A stretch of DNA of 6,379 nt from CAYVUM01 sp964619055 (lineage in GTDB: Bacteria; Pseudomonadota; Alphaproteobacteria; Rhodospirillales; Defluviicoccaceae). A program made the translations under genes and the position numbers. The notes under the pieces were generated by a model. That model worked only from the letters and a program-made list of their open reading frames with translations, was not told the DNA's origin and did not search any database. The first letter of the stretch is position 1; every line of letters begins with the position of its first letter. Shown piece by piece: positions 1 to 5,528 of the stretch. The stretch covers positions 1 through 6,379 of the forward strand of contig CAZUDB010000085.1 of NCBI GenBank assembly GCA_964619055.1, read 5' to 3'.

Positions 1-54
1 AGGTCACGCCGGGGATGACGTTTGGCGAGCACCGACGTCACGCAGTGTGTCGTT

Positions 55-130
<76 letters not shown>

Positions 131-334
131 GTCCACCCAAACAGCCGCCGTCCCAAACCCTGCGAACATGCGTCCGCAGTTAGGTCCCGCCGGCGCCTCG
201 GATCTTGTGGATGCGCCATTGCCCTGTCAAGGGCACACCGGCTCCCGTCGACTGTCGCAGCTGCGATCGCGACAGCACCGCGTATCGCTTGGTTGCCGTC
301 CGCAGCTGAACCCCTTATGTTCCCACCGGTCCCG
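131..334. other. Spacer between divergent tRNA genes
   Basis: No protein-coding gene is supported here. The spacer must hold the promoters of both tRNAs. Two inverted repeats are visible. One is TGCCCT (220-225) with AGGGCA (230-235) around a 4-nt loop. The other is CTGTCGC (252-258) with GCGACAG (269-275), overlapping the 12-bp palindrome TCGCAGCTGCGA (255-266). Neither is followed by a T tract, so neither looks like an intrinsic terminator. Both could arise by chance. Confidence 0.6.
293..320 (+). promoter_or_regulatory. Candidate promoter of tRNA-Gln
   Basis: A -35-like TTGCCG (293-298) and a -10-like TTATGT (315-320) are separated by 16 bp. The -10 lies 14 bp before the first base of the mature tRNA-Gln at 335, a reasonable distance for a short 5' leader. 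The match to the sigma-70 consensus is only partial, so this is a position-supported guess. Confidence 0.35.
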
Positions 335-408
335 TGGGGCGTGGTGAAATGGTATCACACCTGGTTTTGGTCCAGGCATTCTAGGTTCGAGTCCTGGCGC
401 CCCAGCCA
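335..408 (+). tRNA. tRNA-Gln, anticodon UUG
   Basis: A complete 74-nt cloverleaf with encoded CCA (406-408). The acceptor stem is TGGGGCG (335-341) with CGCCCCA (398-404), and the discriminator is G405. The weak U1-A72 pair and G73 are typical of bacterial tRNA-Gln. The D stem GTGA/TCAC is perfect. The anticodon stem CCTGG/CCAGG (360-364/372-376) has loop TTTTGGT, giving anticodon TTG at 367-369, which reads CAA. The T arm CTAGG-TTCGAGT-CCTGG contains one G-U pair. No integrase and no repeated 3' end of this tRNA was seen elsewhere in the window, so there is no sign that it serves as an attachment site here. Confidence 0.97.
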
Positions 409-699
409 AATTAATTCAAAAACTTAGCAATCCTCCCGAAAAAGCCCGTTTGTACCGGTGGTACACACTGGGACTTGGCCTCGGCCCGAACAGCGGAGTT
501 TCGGGACCAGCTTCCGAACCGGAACGGAATTGTCGGATCGGACCGGCCGAGCCTACTGCCGGCCAACACAGCCATGGCACCGCCAAGCCTCGGGCAGCGG
601 TCCTCGTCAGGAGGCCGCCGCTCCGAGGCCCTGAGCGACCATGTTCCGGTCTAGGGCAAGGCCTGATCGTCGCACCTCACCGGGAGCGACGCCGCGGCC
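409..699. other. Gene-free stretch between tRNA-Gln and the cytochrome gene
   Basis: No convincing coding region was found in any frame of this 291-base stretch; the short open frames have no recognisable content. Visible structure consists of the hairpin at 587-629 (listed separately), a small stem TGTACC-GGT-GGTACA (451-465) and a GGCCG/CGGCC stem (545-549/560-564). It contains the shared 3' ends of two convergent transcription units, the tRNA-Gln on plus and the cytochrome on minus. No stem followed by a T tract was found on either strand. Confidence 0.6.
587..629. terminator. GC-rich hairpin in convergent intergenic region
   Basis: The outer stem is GCCTCGG (587-593) with CCGAGGC (623-629). 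Inner stems GCGG/CCGC and TCCT/AGGA (601-604/609-612) close a 4-base loop. It lies 71 bases past the cytochrome stop codon. It could stop or stabilise transcripts coming from either side. There is no T tract, so it is not a standard intrinsic terminator; the assignment rests on the stem and its position. Confidence 0.35.
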
Positions 700-2988
700 T
701 CACGGCACGGCGCATCTGTCCGGCGGGGTATCGTTCCGGCTGCTGAGGAGTTCGCCAAAGCGTTGGAAGGATTGGTGGCTCGTGCAATAGCGGAGCTTGC
801 CCGTGGACAACACCAGGTCGATGCGCGTTCCGTCCCCATCTCCGTCGACGAGTCCGGCCGGCAGGTTGTCGCCGAAGCAGGTGGCTGAGATGCTGTTGCC
901 GTCCACGATCGACACGCGGCGACATGGACCTGCGGTTCGCCGCGGGTCCGTATAAACGTAGGCCATCGATCCGTCGGACTGCTCCACCAGGCGCCACAAT
1001 TGGCAGGGGAGGCCGATGTCGAGCGCTGGACCGCTGGCATCACCGCTTGCCACCTGAAGCCGAGCTTTCTCGGTGCCCAGGAGATCACCATTGCAACGCG
1101 GGTCACGCGAACTGCCTGGCTCGCCAAGCGTGACCCGGGATGACGCGGAATGCAAAAACAGCCGGGGCCGCTGGCTGGACGACGCATTGGCCGGCGGCGT
1201 CGCACCATGACCCAGGTATGTAAGGCGTGTACCAGGCAGGCGCACCGCTGGCGGTTCGGCCACTTCGAGCTTCAAAAAATACATGAAGTCCGTGTTGACG
1301 GTCCCGTTGTCCTGGCAGAATCCGAAGTTCGGTTCGCAATCCTGATCACTGGTGCAGGACAAGCTCGGATTGATGCTGCAGAACCCCTTCAAATAGGACT
1401 TTGCGTGGCACCCGAGGCAATTGGACCGATCATAGGATTCCATCGTCGTGTTACCGAGGAACGGGCGCGTAATGGGGTTTCCCTTGTCATCGAGATCGAT
1501 GGTCACCAGCTCCCGTAACATGCTTTCCATGACTGGGCCGTTCGGTCCACCGGCGACATCGGTCGCGTTGTTTTGGCAACTGGTGAAGTTCTCGGCCAGC
1601 CATTGAACGCCGATCAGCTCATAGTTGCTCCACACGCTCGGCTGGTTGGGGTCGATCGCCGCCGAGGCATCCTTGATCGCGTTCAAACACGCCTCATTCC
1701 AAGCATTCACATCCCCGTAGTTGCCGTCGCAGGTTGCGGTGGGGTCTCCGCAATCCGCGTCCGTGGTGCAGCCGGTTTGCGGATCGTTGGAGCAGTGGCC
1801 AATGGTCGCCGGGATCTGCCGGCAGAGGTTGGGCGTTCCTTGATCCGGGTTTGGTGGTTGATCGAGACACCAGCCAACCTGGCCATCGTCCATGAACGGG
1901 TTATCGCACTCGCCGACGGCTGCGTTCGATCTGGGCGGCAGGTTGCAGTCAGCGCAGCTTGTGTTGCCGGGCGCGCTGCACTCTTGGGGAGCGAAACTGA
2001 AATCCGCGGCGTCGGAGGCCAGGATCGGGCAGTTTTCGTTAACGCCGGCCCCTTTGCCGTCCGGTGTCGGCGGCAAGGATGTGCAGTCCGGCGCATTCAG
2101 GGTGTGCTCGAAGGTCATCCAAACCCAGTTTGGCTGCTTGACGGTTTTGTGCGCCGTGTGCATCCCGACCATGGCCATCGTCTGAAGTGTGCAACTCTCC
2201 TGCCCGGTGCTGTTGCGATAGTGGGGGCTGTAAATCAGCAAGTCCTCTGTGTGGTACTGACCCAATTGCTCCGCTGTAAAGCTTGAGGCGTCACGCCAGG
2301 CGAGCTTAAGAACGATCGCGCCCATTTCAGGACTGGCCGGATCGCCGCCGGTATAAGAAACGTCACCACAGATGAAGTCGACATTGCTGCCCAGATTTTT
2401 AAGAACCTCCGCCTGATCCCACATATTCGCCTGAATATCATTATACATGGCGGGGCTGATCAGGATTTCATAGCGGACAAAATTTCCGTCGCGATCAATC
2501 AAGGGAAACTCCGAAAGCCCCCTCACTTCCGCTTCCAGGAACGAGTCGTCCACTTTACCGACCTGTTGGATCACGCGGTACTGATCGAAGTTAGGAATAG
2601 TTTGACAGACCTCTGGGTAATATCGGGTTCCCGACCCACCGGACCCATCGGAGTTGATCAAGTCCGCAGTCGATGACCATTTGTCCCACTGGGTTTCATT
2701 GTCACCGTTGACGTTGATCTGACCGCCGACGGTCGGTGCATTCAAAGCGAGGAAGTGTTGCCATGCAAACTGCATGAAATCACCGTTCTGCGCCTCCGTC
2801 GGAATTGACACGTCAAGATCACCGGGCAGCTGATAGTCCAGTGAGCAAGACGGTGTCGGAACCCCTTGCGCCCTGGCGTCGGACGCAATGGTGAGCATGG
2901 CCACGCCGAAGCACATCAAGACGCTGGCCAACAAAAGCATCGGGAAGTACCGCTTCTTCTGACAGCGGCTGCTTTTAATTTTCATCAT
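700..2988 (-). CDS. Secreted monohaem c-type cytochrome-like protein with Cys-rich repeats and C-terminal module
   Basis: The open frame extends to a TTG at 3015 without a ribosome site. I prefer the ATG at 2988 (residue 10 of the long frame), which has a weak GGGA upstream. Residue numbers below follow the long frame. There is a Sec signal peptide: basic residues 12-22, hydrophobic 25-44, likely cleavage after ARA at 47-49. One CxxCH haem site, CLGCH, lies at 533-537 (bases 1405-1419), so a periplasmic c-type cytochrome is likely. AWQHFLALNAP (84-94) and WVWMTFEHTLNAP (297-309) match, from memory, a widespread cytochrome-like family of unknown function. Two Cys-rich repeats (408-429 and 546-567) share the spacing C-x7-C-x5-C-x6-C. 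Residues from about 610 to the end form a separate module with DPRCNG, LW, YVYTD, GPC and RYC landmarks. Its DNA is about 67% GC, against about 50% in the N-terminal part. It appears to be a single gene with no linked redox partner. The redox partner and substrate are unknown. Confidence 0.85.
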   Translation of the reverse strand: MMKIKSSRCQKKRYFPMLLLASVLMCFGVAMLTIASDARAQGVPTPSCSLDYQLPGDLDVSIPTEAQNGDFMQFAWQHFLALNAPTVGGQINVNGDNETQWDKWSSTADLINSDGSGGSGTRYYPEVCQTIPNFDQYRVIQQVGKVDDSFLEAEVRGLSEFPLIDRDGNFVRYEILISPAMYNDIQANMWDQAEVLKNLGSNVDFICGDVSYTGGDPASPEMGAIVLKLAWRDASSFTAEQLGQYHTEDLLIYSPHYRNSTGQESCTLQTMAMVGMHTAHKTVKQPNWVWMTFEHTLNAPDCTSLPPTPDGKGAGVNENCPILASDAADFSFAPQECSAPGNTSCADCNLPPRSNAAVGECDNPFMDDGQVGWCLDQPPNPDQGTPNLCRQIPATIGHCSNDPQTGCTTDADCGDPTATCDGNYGDVNAWNEACLNAIKDASAAIDPNQPSVWSNYELIGVQWLAENFTSCQNNATDVAGGPNGPVMESMLRELVTIDLDDKGNPITRPFLGNTTMESYDRSNCLGCHAKSYLKGFCSINPSLSCTSDQDCEPNFGFCQDNGTVNTDFMYFLKLEVAEPPAVRLPGTRLTYLGHGATPPANASSSQRPRLFLHSASSRVTLGEPGSSRDPRCNGDLLGTEKARLQVASGDASGPALDIGLPCQLWRLVEQSDGSMAYVYTDPRRTAGPCRRVSIVDGNSISATCFGDNLPAGLVDGDGDGTRIDLVLSTGKLRYCTSHQSFQRFGELLSSRNDTPPDRCAVP

Positions 2989-3063
2989 CGGGCGTATCCC
3001 AAGACGTTCTACCAAAGATTAAACGGATTGACTCCACTCACGCGCGAAAATCGTTTTAGGAAA

Positions 3064-3093
3064 TTCGGCGCAAGGACAATCGCCGAAAATATA
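3064..3093 (-). promoter_or_regulatory. Candidate promoter and operator of the cytochrome gene
   Basis: TTCGGCG (3064-3070) and CGCCGAA (3081-3087) form a perfect 7-bp inverted repeat around a 10-base spacer. On the minus strand a TATATT (3088-3093) directly precedes it. If that is the -10 box, the inverted repeat would sit at the transcription start, a usual place for a repressor site. No well-spaced -35 box was found, and the element is about 76-100 bases ahead of the chosen start codon. This is a weak inference from position and symmetry. Confidence 0.25.
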
Positions 3094-3253
3094 GGAGATT
3101 GAATTCAGACTTAGTTTCAATGTTGGGATAAGAAGCCGCGAACAACGGCAGCCACATGATCAGGCGTCCCTAGCTTGGTAATCCCATTTTTTCCCGCACG
3201 TTATTTACGCACTTTTACTTCTTCGAAAATAACCCTAGCACACGTCATGACAT

Positions 3254-3280
3254 AAAAAAAGCCCACGCACGATCCCGGGC
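3254..3280 (-). terminator. Candidate intrinsic terminator of the dehydrogenase gene
   Basis: On the minus strand GCCC (3277-3280) pairs with GGGC (3261-3264), extended by one G-U pair, and is followed directly by seven T residues (3254-3260). It lies 108 bases past the dehydrogenase stop and before the cytochrome promoter region. The stem is short and the loop long, so strength is uncertain; the position and T tract are the support. Confidence 0.45.
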
Positions 3281-3387
3281 ACCGTTTTCGCGTCTGCCGT
3301 GGCCACGCCGCGATATGGCCCGCTGCGTCAACTCGGGAAAAACAGGCTCTAACGGCCGAGCGTCCCCGACCGTTGGGCGGGTGTGCC

Positions 3388-4407
3388 TCAGCGCGTGGCG
3401 GCCCTGTGGCCGCTCCTCCAGTCCAGGCTGTCCCGCACCGTTTCTTGCAAGGCCCGCGGCTGCCAGCCAAAGTCCTCGCGGGCTCGGCTGGTGTCATACC
3501 AGGCGTTGCGCCCGAACAGCTCAAGGACTGCCGGCGAGACCGCCGGGGGTTGTCCCCGCACGCGGGACCACAACGCCAACACCCCCAGGATCAGCCGCGC
3601 GACCCATGCGGGGACTGGGAGATACCAGCCGGGCGGCTTGGTGCCGCTTGCCGTGGCCACCGCGCGGTAAAGCGCTTTGGCGTCGAGGTTCGCCCCGCTC
3701 AACAGGTAGCGGGCGCCGGGCAAGCCCCGTTCCGCCGCGCCGAGCACGCCGGCGGCGTAGTCGCGCACGTCAAGAATTGAAAACCCGATCGCCGGGTTAA
3801 TGCGGAACCACCTGCTCCTCAGGCGCGCTGCCAGGGCGTTGGCGGGCGCGCCGACATGGTCCTCCGGGCCCATCGTGAACGACGGATTGACGGCGCAAAT
3901 CTCCATGTCACCAGCGTTTCTTGCCAGCGCCCGCTGTTCCGCCTCGCGACGCGACAGGGCGTAGGGCAGGTGAAAGGCGTTGTCCGCCCAGTCGGCCGAC
4001 TCGTCGAGCAGTGTCGGCGTGTGGCTCAAGCCGACCGCAAGGGCGCTGCTGCTGACCACCACCCGCTTCACGCCGGCCCGCGCGCACGCATCGAGCAGGT
4101 TTTGGGTGGCAACGACGTTACCCTCGTGCAGGGTGCGCTCGACCTCATCGCCGGCCCCGAGCGAGATGGCGAAGTCAAGGTGCAGGACGACCTCGATGCC
4201 GGTACAGGCCGCCCGCAGCGCGGCGGGATCGGTAAAATCGGCCTCGCAGCGCTCGATGTCGAGCCCGTCGAGACTCCGCGTGCTCGGCAGGGACGGATCG
4301 AGATCGCGCGGCACCAGCACGCGCGGGCGCTCGCCCCGCTCGATGAGCAGCGTTACCACATGGTATCCGAGAAAACCGGTCGGCCCGGTCACGAGGAATC
4401 TGGTCAT
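3388..4407 (-). CDS. NAD(P)-dependent extended short-chain dehydrogenase/reductase (epimerase/dehydratase superfamily)
   Basis: A cytoplasmic Rossmann-fold oxidoreductase of 339 residues, a normal length for extended SDRs. The cofactor motif TGPTGFLG is at 7-14 (TGxxGxxG). R34 after the second beta strand resembles NADP-preferring dihydroflavonol-reductase-like members. The catalytic region shows serines at 119-121 and Y149. The usual lysine of YxxxK is arginine here (Y149-A-L-S-R153). NPSFTMGP (174-181) and the DVRDYA block (213-218) are also typical. A hydrophobic stretch near 266-282 is common in the DFR/3-beta-HSD-like branch and may touch the membrane. The ATG (4405-4407) overlaps the TGA of an upstream reading frame as ATGA, and the Shine-Dalgarno is weak, so coupled translation is likely. 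DNA is about 68% GC. The substrate cannot be told; sugar epimerase, sterol or flavonol-type reductase are all possible. Confidence 0.9.
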   Translation of the reverse strand: MTRFLVTGPTGFLGYHVVTLLIERGERPRVLVPRDLDPSLPSTRSLDGLDIERCEADFTDPAALRAACTGIEVVLHLDFAISLGAGDEVERTLHEGNVVATQNLLDACARAGVKRVVVSSSALAVGLSHTPTLLDESADWADNAFHLPYALSRREAEQRALARNAGDMEICAVNPSFTMGPEDHVGAPANALAARLRSRWFRINPAIGFSILDVRDYAAGVLGAAERGLPGARYLLSGANLDAKALYRAVATASGTKPPGWYLPVPAWVARLILGVLALWSRVRGQPPAVSPAVLELFGRNAWYDTSRAREDFGWQPRALQETVRDSLDWRSGHRAATR

Positions 4408-4526
4408 CGAACCCGGGATTTCTCACGCAAAGCCCGTCCAAGCGCTTGGAGCGTGACTCGGAACGTCTTGATGCGCAACCCGGTTGGCACCCACGGGCCG
4501 GCGGCATGCCAATCATCGGCGGTGGT
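4404..4526 (-). pseudogene. 3' remnant of an upstream gene coupled to the dehydrogenase
   Basis: This minus-strand frame ends at a TGA (4404-4406) that overlaps the dehydrogenase ATG as ATGA, an arrangement typical of genuine operon neighbours. The last 37 or so codons read like a real protein end: DDWHAAGPWVPTG followed by a basic amphipathic tail with RIKTFRVTLQALGRALRE. Third positions are GC-biased like the dehydrogenase. The frame continues upstream only as out-of-frame sequence within the AT-rich protease gene, so no matching N-terminal part exists here. I infer that the body of the gene was lost when the protease gene arrived. The family is not recognised. The alternative is that this is plain leader sequence that happens to read well. 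Confidence 0.45.
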
Positions 4527-4530
4527 GTTA

Positions 4531-5157
4531 TCAGAAAGGGCGCAAAACCAGCGGCGCGTTAACGAACGCTTGTTGGTATTCGCCACTCGGTGGATACCAG
4601 GCCCAGCCTTGGCTACCGTTCCACGCGACTCGTTTGCCTTCGCCCGTCCATTTGTTAAGCTTGATGTTTCCCTCGGTAATATAGTCATCCGCCGAGCAGG
4701 CCACGTTGAGCCACGGGTCAATGATCATCCATGACGGGGCGGATTTGGATTGAGTAAAAGCTGTAACGCTTGGGAAGTTCAAACTTTTGGTGATTTTTAC
4801 GCTCGAAACGAGGCAAAAAGCATGGTCGCCAGGAGGGTTAACTTCTCCGATGTAAACTAGTTCACGCTTGAGAAATTCACTTTTTAAAACATAGTAAGCA
4901 CTGAGTGCTGCCATCTCTCCACAATTCCCCGAGCGATGTGCAACCGTCATTTTTACCAAAATTTCAGCGAGGTTATAATAGCTGGTGGGGTTTTGTGGTC
5001 TATGTTGCCGCGACAGTTGTGCTTGTTGATTTCTGTGTATTGCTTTCGCCTGATCAAGACAAGCCTGTACGTCATAGATTTTATTGCCGGACTTATGACC
5101 TTTTTTGAAGAAATCACGCACGCGCTCTTTGATTGTGTCGGCCTTTGCCTGCTGCAT
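4531..5157 (-). CDS. Predicted papain/transglutaminase-fold cysteine hydrolase, effector-like
   Basis: A 208-residue protein without a signal peptide or membrane segment. The core has the order and spacing of a papain-like or transglutaminase-like thiol enzyme. RSGNCGEMA (75-83) places a nucleophile Cys79 at a helix start. GDHAFCLV (110-117) supplies His112. WMIIDPWLN (143-151) supplies Asp147. GNC-E, DH-F and DPW together are, from general knowledge, hallmarks of small cysteine protease domains found in bacterial toxins and host-directed effectors. Substrate and target are unknown. The N-terminal 60 residues are basic and helical and could be a targeting or partner-binding part. The start is secure: GGGGAGGT (5165-5172) is 7 bases before the ATG. 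DNA is about 44% GC against 68% in the dehydrogenase downstream, which suggests recent acquisition. No immunity gene, chaperone or secretion gene is adjacent. Confidence 0.75.
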   Translation of the reverse strand: MQQAKADTIKERVRDFFKKGHKSGNKIYDVQACLDQAKAIHRNQQAQLSRQHRPQNPTSYYNLAEILVKMTVAHRSGNCGEMAALSAYYVLKSEFLKRELVYIGEVNPPGDHAFCLVSSVKITKSLNFPSVTAFTQSKSAPSWMIIDPWLNVACSADDYITEGNIKLNKWTGEGKRVAWNGSQGWAWYPPSGEYQQAFVNAPLVLRPF

Positions 5158-5164
5158 CGCGAAT

Positions 5165-5172
5165 ACCTCCCC
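5165..5172 (-). promoter_or_regulatory. Strong ribosome binding site of the cysteine hydrolase gene
   Basis: On the minus strand GGGGAGGT contains the full GGAGGT Shine-Dalgarno core, 7 bases before the ATG at 5155-5157. It fixes the start codon and implies efficient, independent translation. Confidence 0.8.
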
Positions 5173-5205
5173 ATCGGGCCGCGAGTGTCATACGCGTGCG
5201 GCAGT

Positions 5206-5227
5206 ATGGATTGTGCATGGATTGTGC
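5206..5227. repeat. Perfect 11-bp tandem duplication
   Basis: ATGGATTGTGC occurs twice without a gap, at 5206-5216 and 5217-5227. It lies 49-70 bases upstream of the cysteine hydrolase start codon, where a promoter or regulator site would be. It may be a doubled binding site or simply replication slippage. Confidence 0.9.
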
Positions 5228-5365
5228 TGTTGGGCTCCCGCCAGCCAAAGCCGTGTTTGTCATCCCGAATTAAGGCAGGAACAGGGAGCGGCGACCCTAA
5301 ACCCAACCGCCTCGCCTGACTGTGATGAAAAGGGGGCGAAGAGCGGTGTGCCGCGCCGCCGATGC

Positions 5366-5387
5366 CGTCATGGCCGGGCCATCCACG
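5366..5387 (+). repeat. Palindromic intergenic repeat, copy with internal deletion
   Basis: It shares the first 13 bases (CGTCATGGCCGGG) and the last 9 (CCATCCACG) with the full copy at 5422-5453 but lacks the 10 central bases CTTGACCCGG. The deletion removes the loop and part of the second arm, so the 9-bp stem can no longer form. Confidence 0.85.
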
Positions 5388-5421
5388 CCGTTAGGGCTAT
5401 GGCGGCGCCACCTCCCCTAGT

Positions 5422-5453
5422 CGTCATGGCCGGGCTTGACCCGGCCATCCACG
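5422..5453 (+). repeat. Palindromic intergenic repeat, full copy (alphaproteobacterial type)
   Basis: ATGGCCGGG (5426-5434) and CCCGGCCAT (5440-5448) form a perfect 9-bp stem with a 5-base loop, flanked by CGTC and CCACG. From memory, this element is dispersed in many copies between genes of alphaproteobacteria. Wrongly translated copies give the familiar peptides MAGLDPAIH and MAGSSPAMT. It begins one base from the stop codon of the 24-codon ORF, where its hairpin could act as a transcript end or stabiliser. Confidence 0.85.
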
Positions 5454-5528
5454 TCAATGTTCCACCAAACGCTGCATTTCTGCGATGTCGTCCTGCGAAT
5501 AGATGATCGTTTCCATTTGCCCGCTCAT
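5454..5528 (-). CDS. 24-codon ORF coupled to the upstream membrane protein, probably truncated
   Basis: The ATG (5526-5528) overlaps the TGA of the upstream gene as ATGA. A strong GGAGGAG (5537-5543) sits 8 bases before it, so initiation is very likely real. The product has 24 residues, starts MSGQMETIIYSQ and ends EMQRLVEH; it is acidic and probably helical. The TGA (5454-5456) abuts the palindromic repeat at 5422-5453. Either this is a true small protein, or it is the N-terminus of a longer protein cut by arrival of the repeat or by a deletion ending there. I favour truncation because the sequence reads like the opening of a larger soluble protein. The family is not recognised. Confidence 0.5.
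   Translation of the reverse strand: MSGQMETIIYSQDDIAEMQRLVEH

Larger units (their letters stand above)
3016..3387. other. Intergenic region between cytochrome and dehydrogenase genes
   Basis: No gene is supported in these 372 bases. The part nearest the cytochrome (3016-3240) is relatively AT-rich, as expected for a promoter region. It contains the inverted repeat at 3064-3087 and a TATATT on the minus strand (3088-3093). A further 7-bp inverted repeat GTTATTT/AAATAAC (3200-3206/3227-3233) has a 20-base spacer and no assigned role. The part next to the dehydrogenase holds the candidate terminator at 3254-3280. Confidence 0.6.
5173..5453. other. Gene-free region with tandem duplication and palindromic repeats
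   Basis: No coding region is supported here. It holds an 11-bp tandem duplication (5206-5227), a GGCT/AGCC stem just upstream of it on the minus strand, a GTCATCCCG string (5259-5267) and two copies of the palindromic repeat (5366-5387 and 5422-5453). The promoter of the cysteine hydrolase must lie here or further upstream, but no convincing -35/-10 pair was found. Confidence 0.55.

Noticed and set aside
335..408. tRNA-Gln as the attachment site of an integrated element
   Set aside because: No direct repeat of the tRNA 3' end and no integrase gene were found in the window.
1099..1137. 10-bp inverted repeat CGGGTCACGC / GCGTGACCCG with 19-base spacer
   Set aside because: It lies inside the cytochrome coding region, and one such match is roughly expected by chance in a GC-rich window of this size.
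1945..1959. Second CxxC motif in the cytochrome (CADCN, residues 354-358)
   Set aside because: No histidine follows the second cysteine, so it is not a c-type haem site; more likely disulfide or structural.
1573..2286. Plus-strand open frame of 237 codons
   Set aside because: Antisense shadow of the cytochrome gene, whose signal peptide, CxxCH and Cys repeats are clearly in the minus frame.
3201..3524. Minus-strand open frame of 107 codons
   Set aside because: It overlaps the 3' end of the dehydrogenase in another frame, runs through the candidate terminator, and shows no protein-like pattern.
4437..4450. 14-bp perfect palindrome TCCAAGCGCTTGGA upstream of the dehydrogenase
   Set aside because: It could be an operator, but it falls within the apparent coding remnant and a palindrome of this length is not very improbable in 6.4 kb.
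3856..4734. Long plus-strand open frame of 292 codons
   Set aside because: It lies antisense to the dehydrogenase, remnant and protease, has no recognisable motifs, and is explained by the high GC of the real minus-strand gene.
5366..5453. Repeats as a minimal CRISPR array
   Set aside because: The two copies differ by a 10-base deletion, no cas gene is present, and the sequence matches a dispersed palindromic intergenic element instead.
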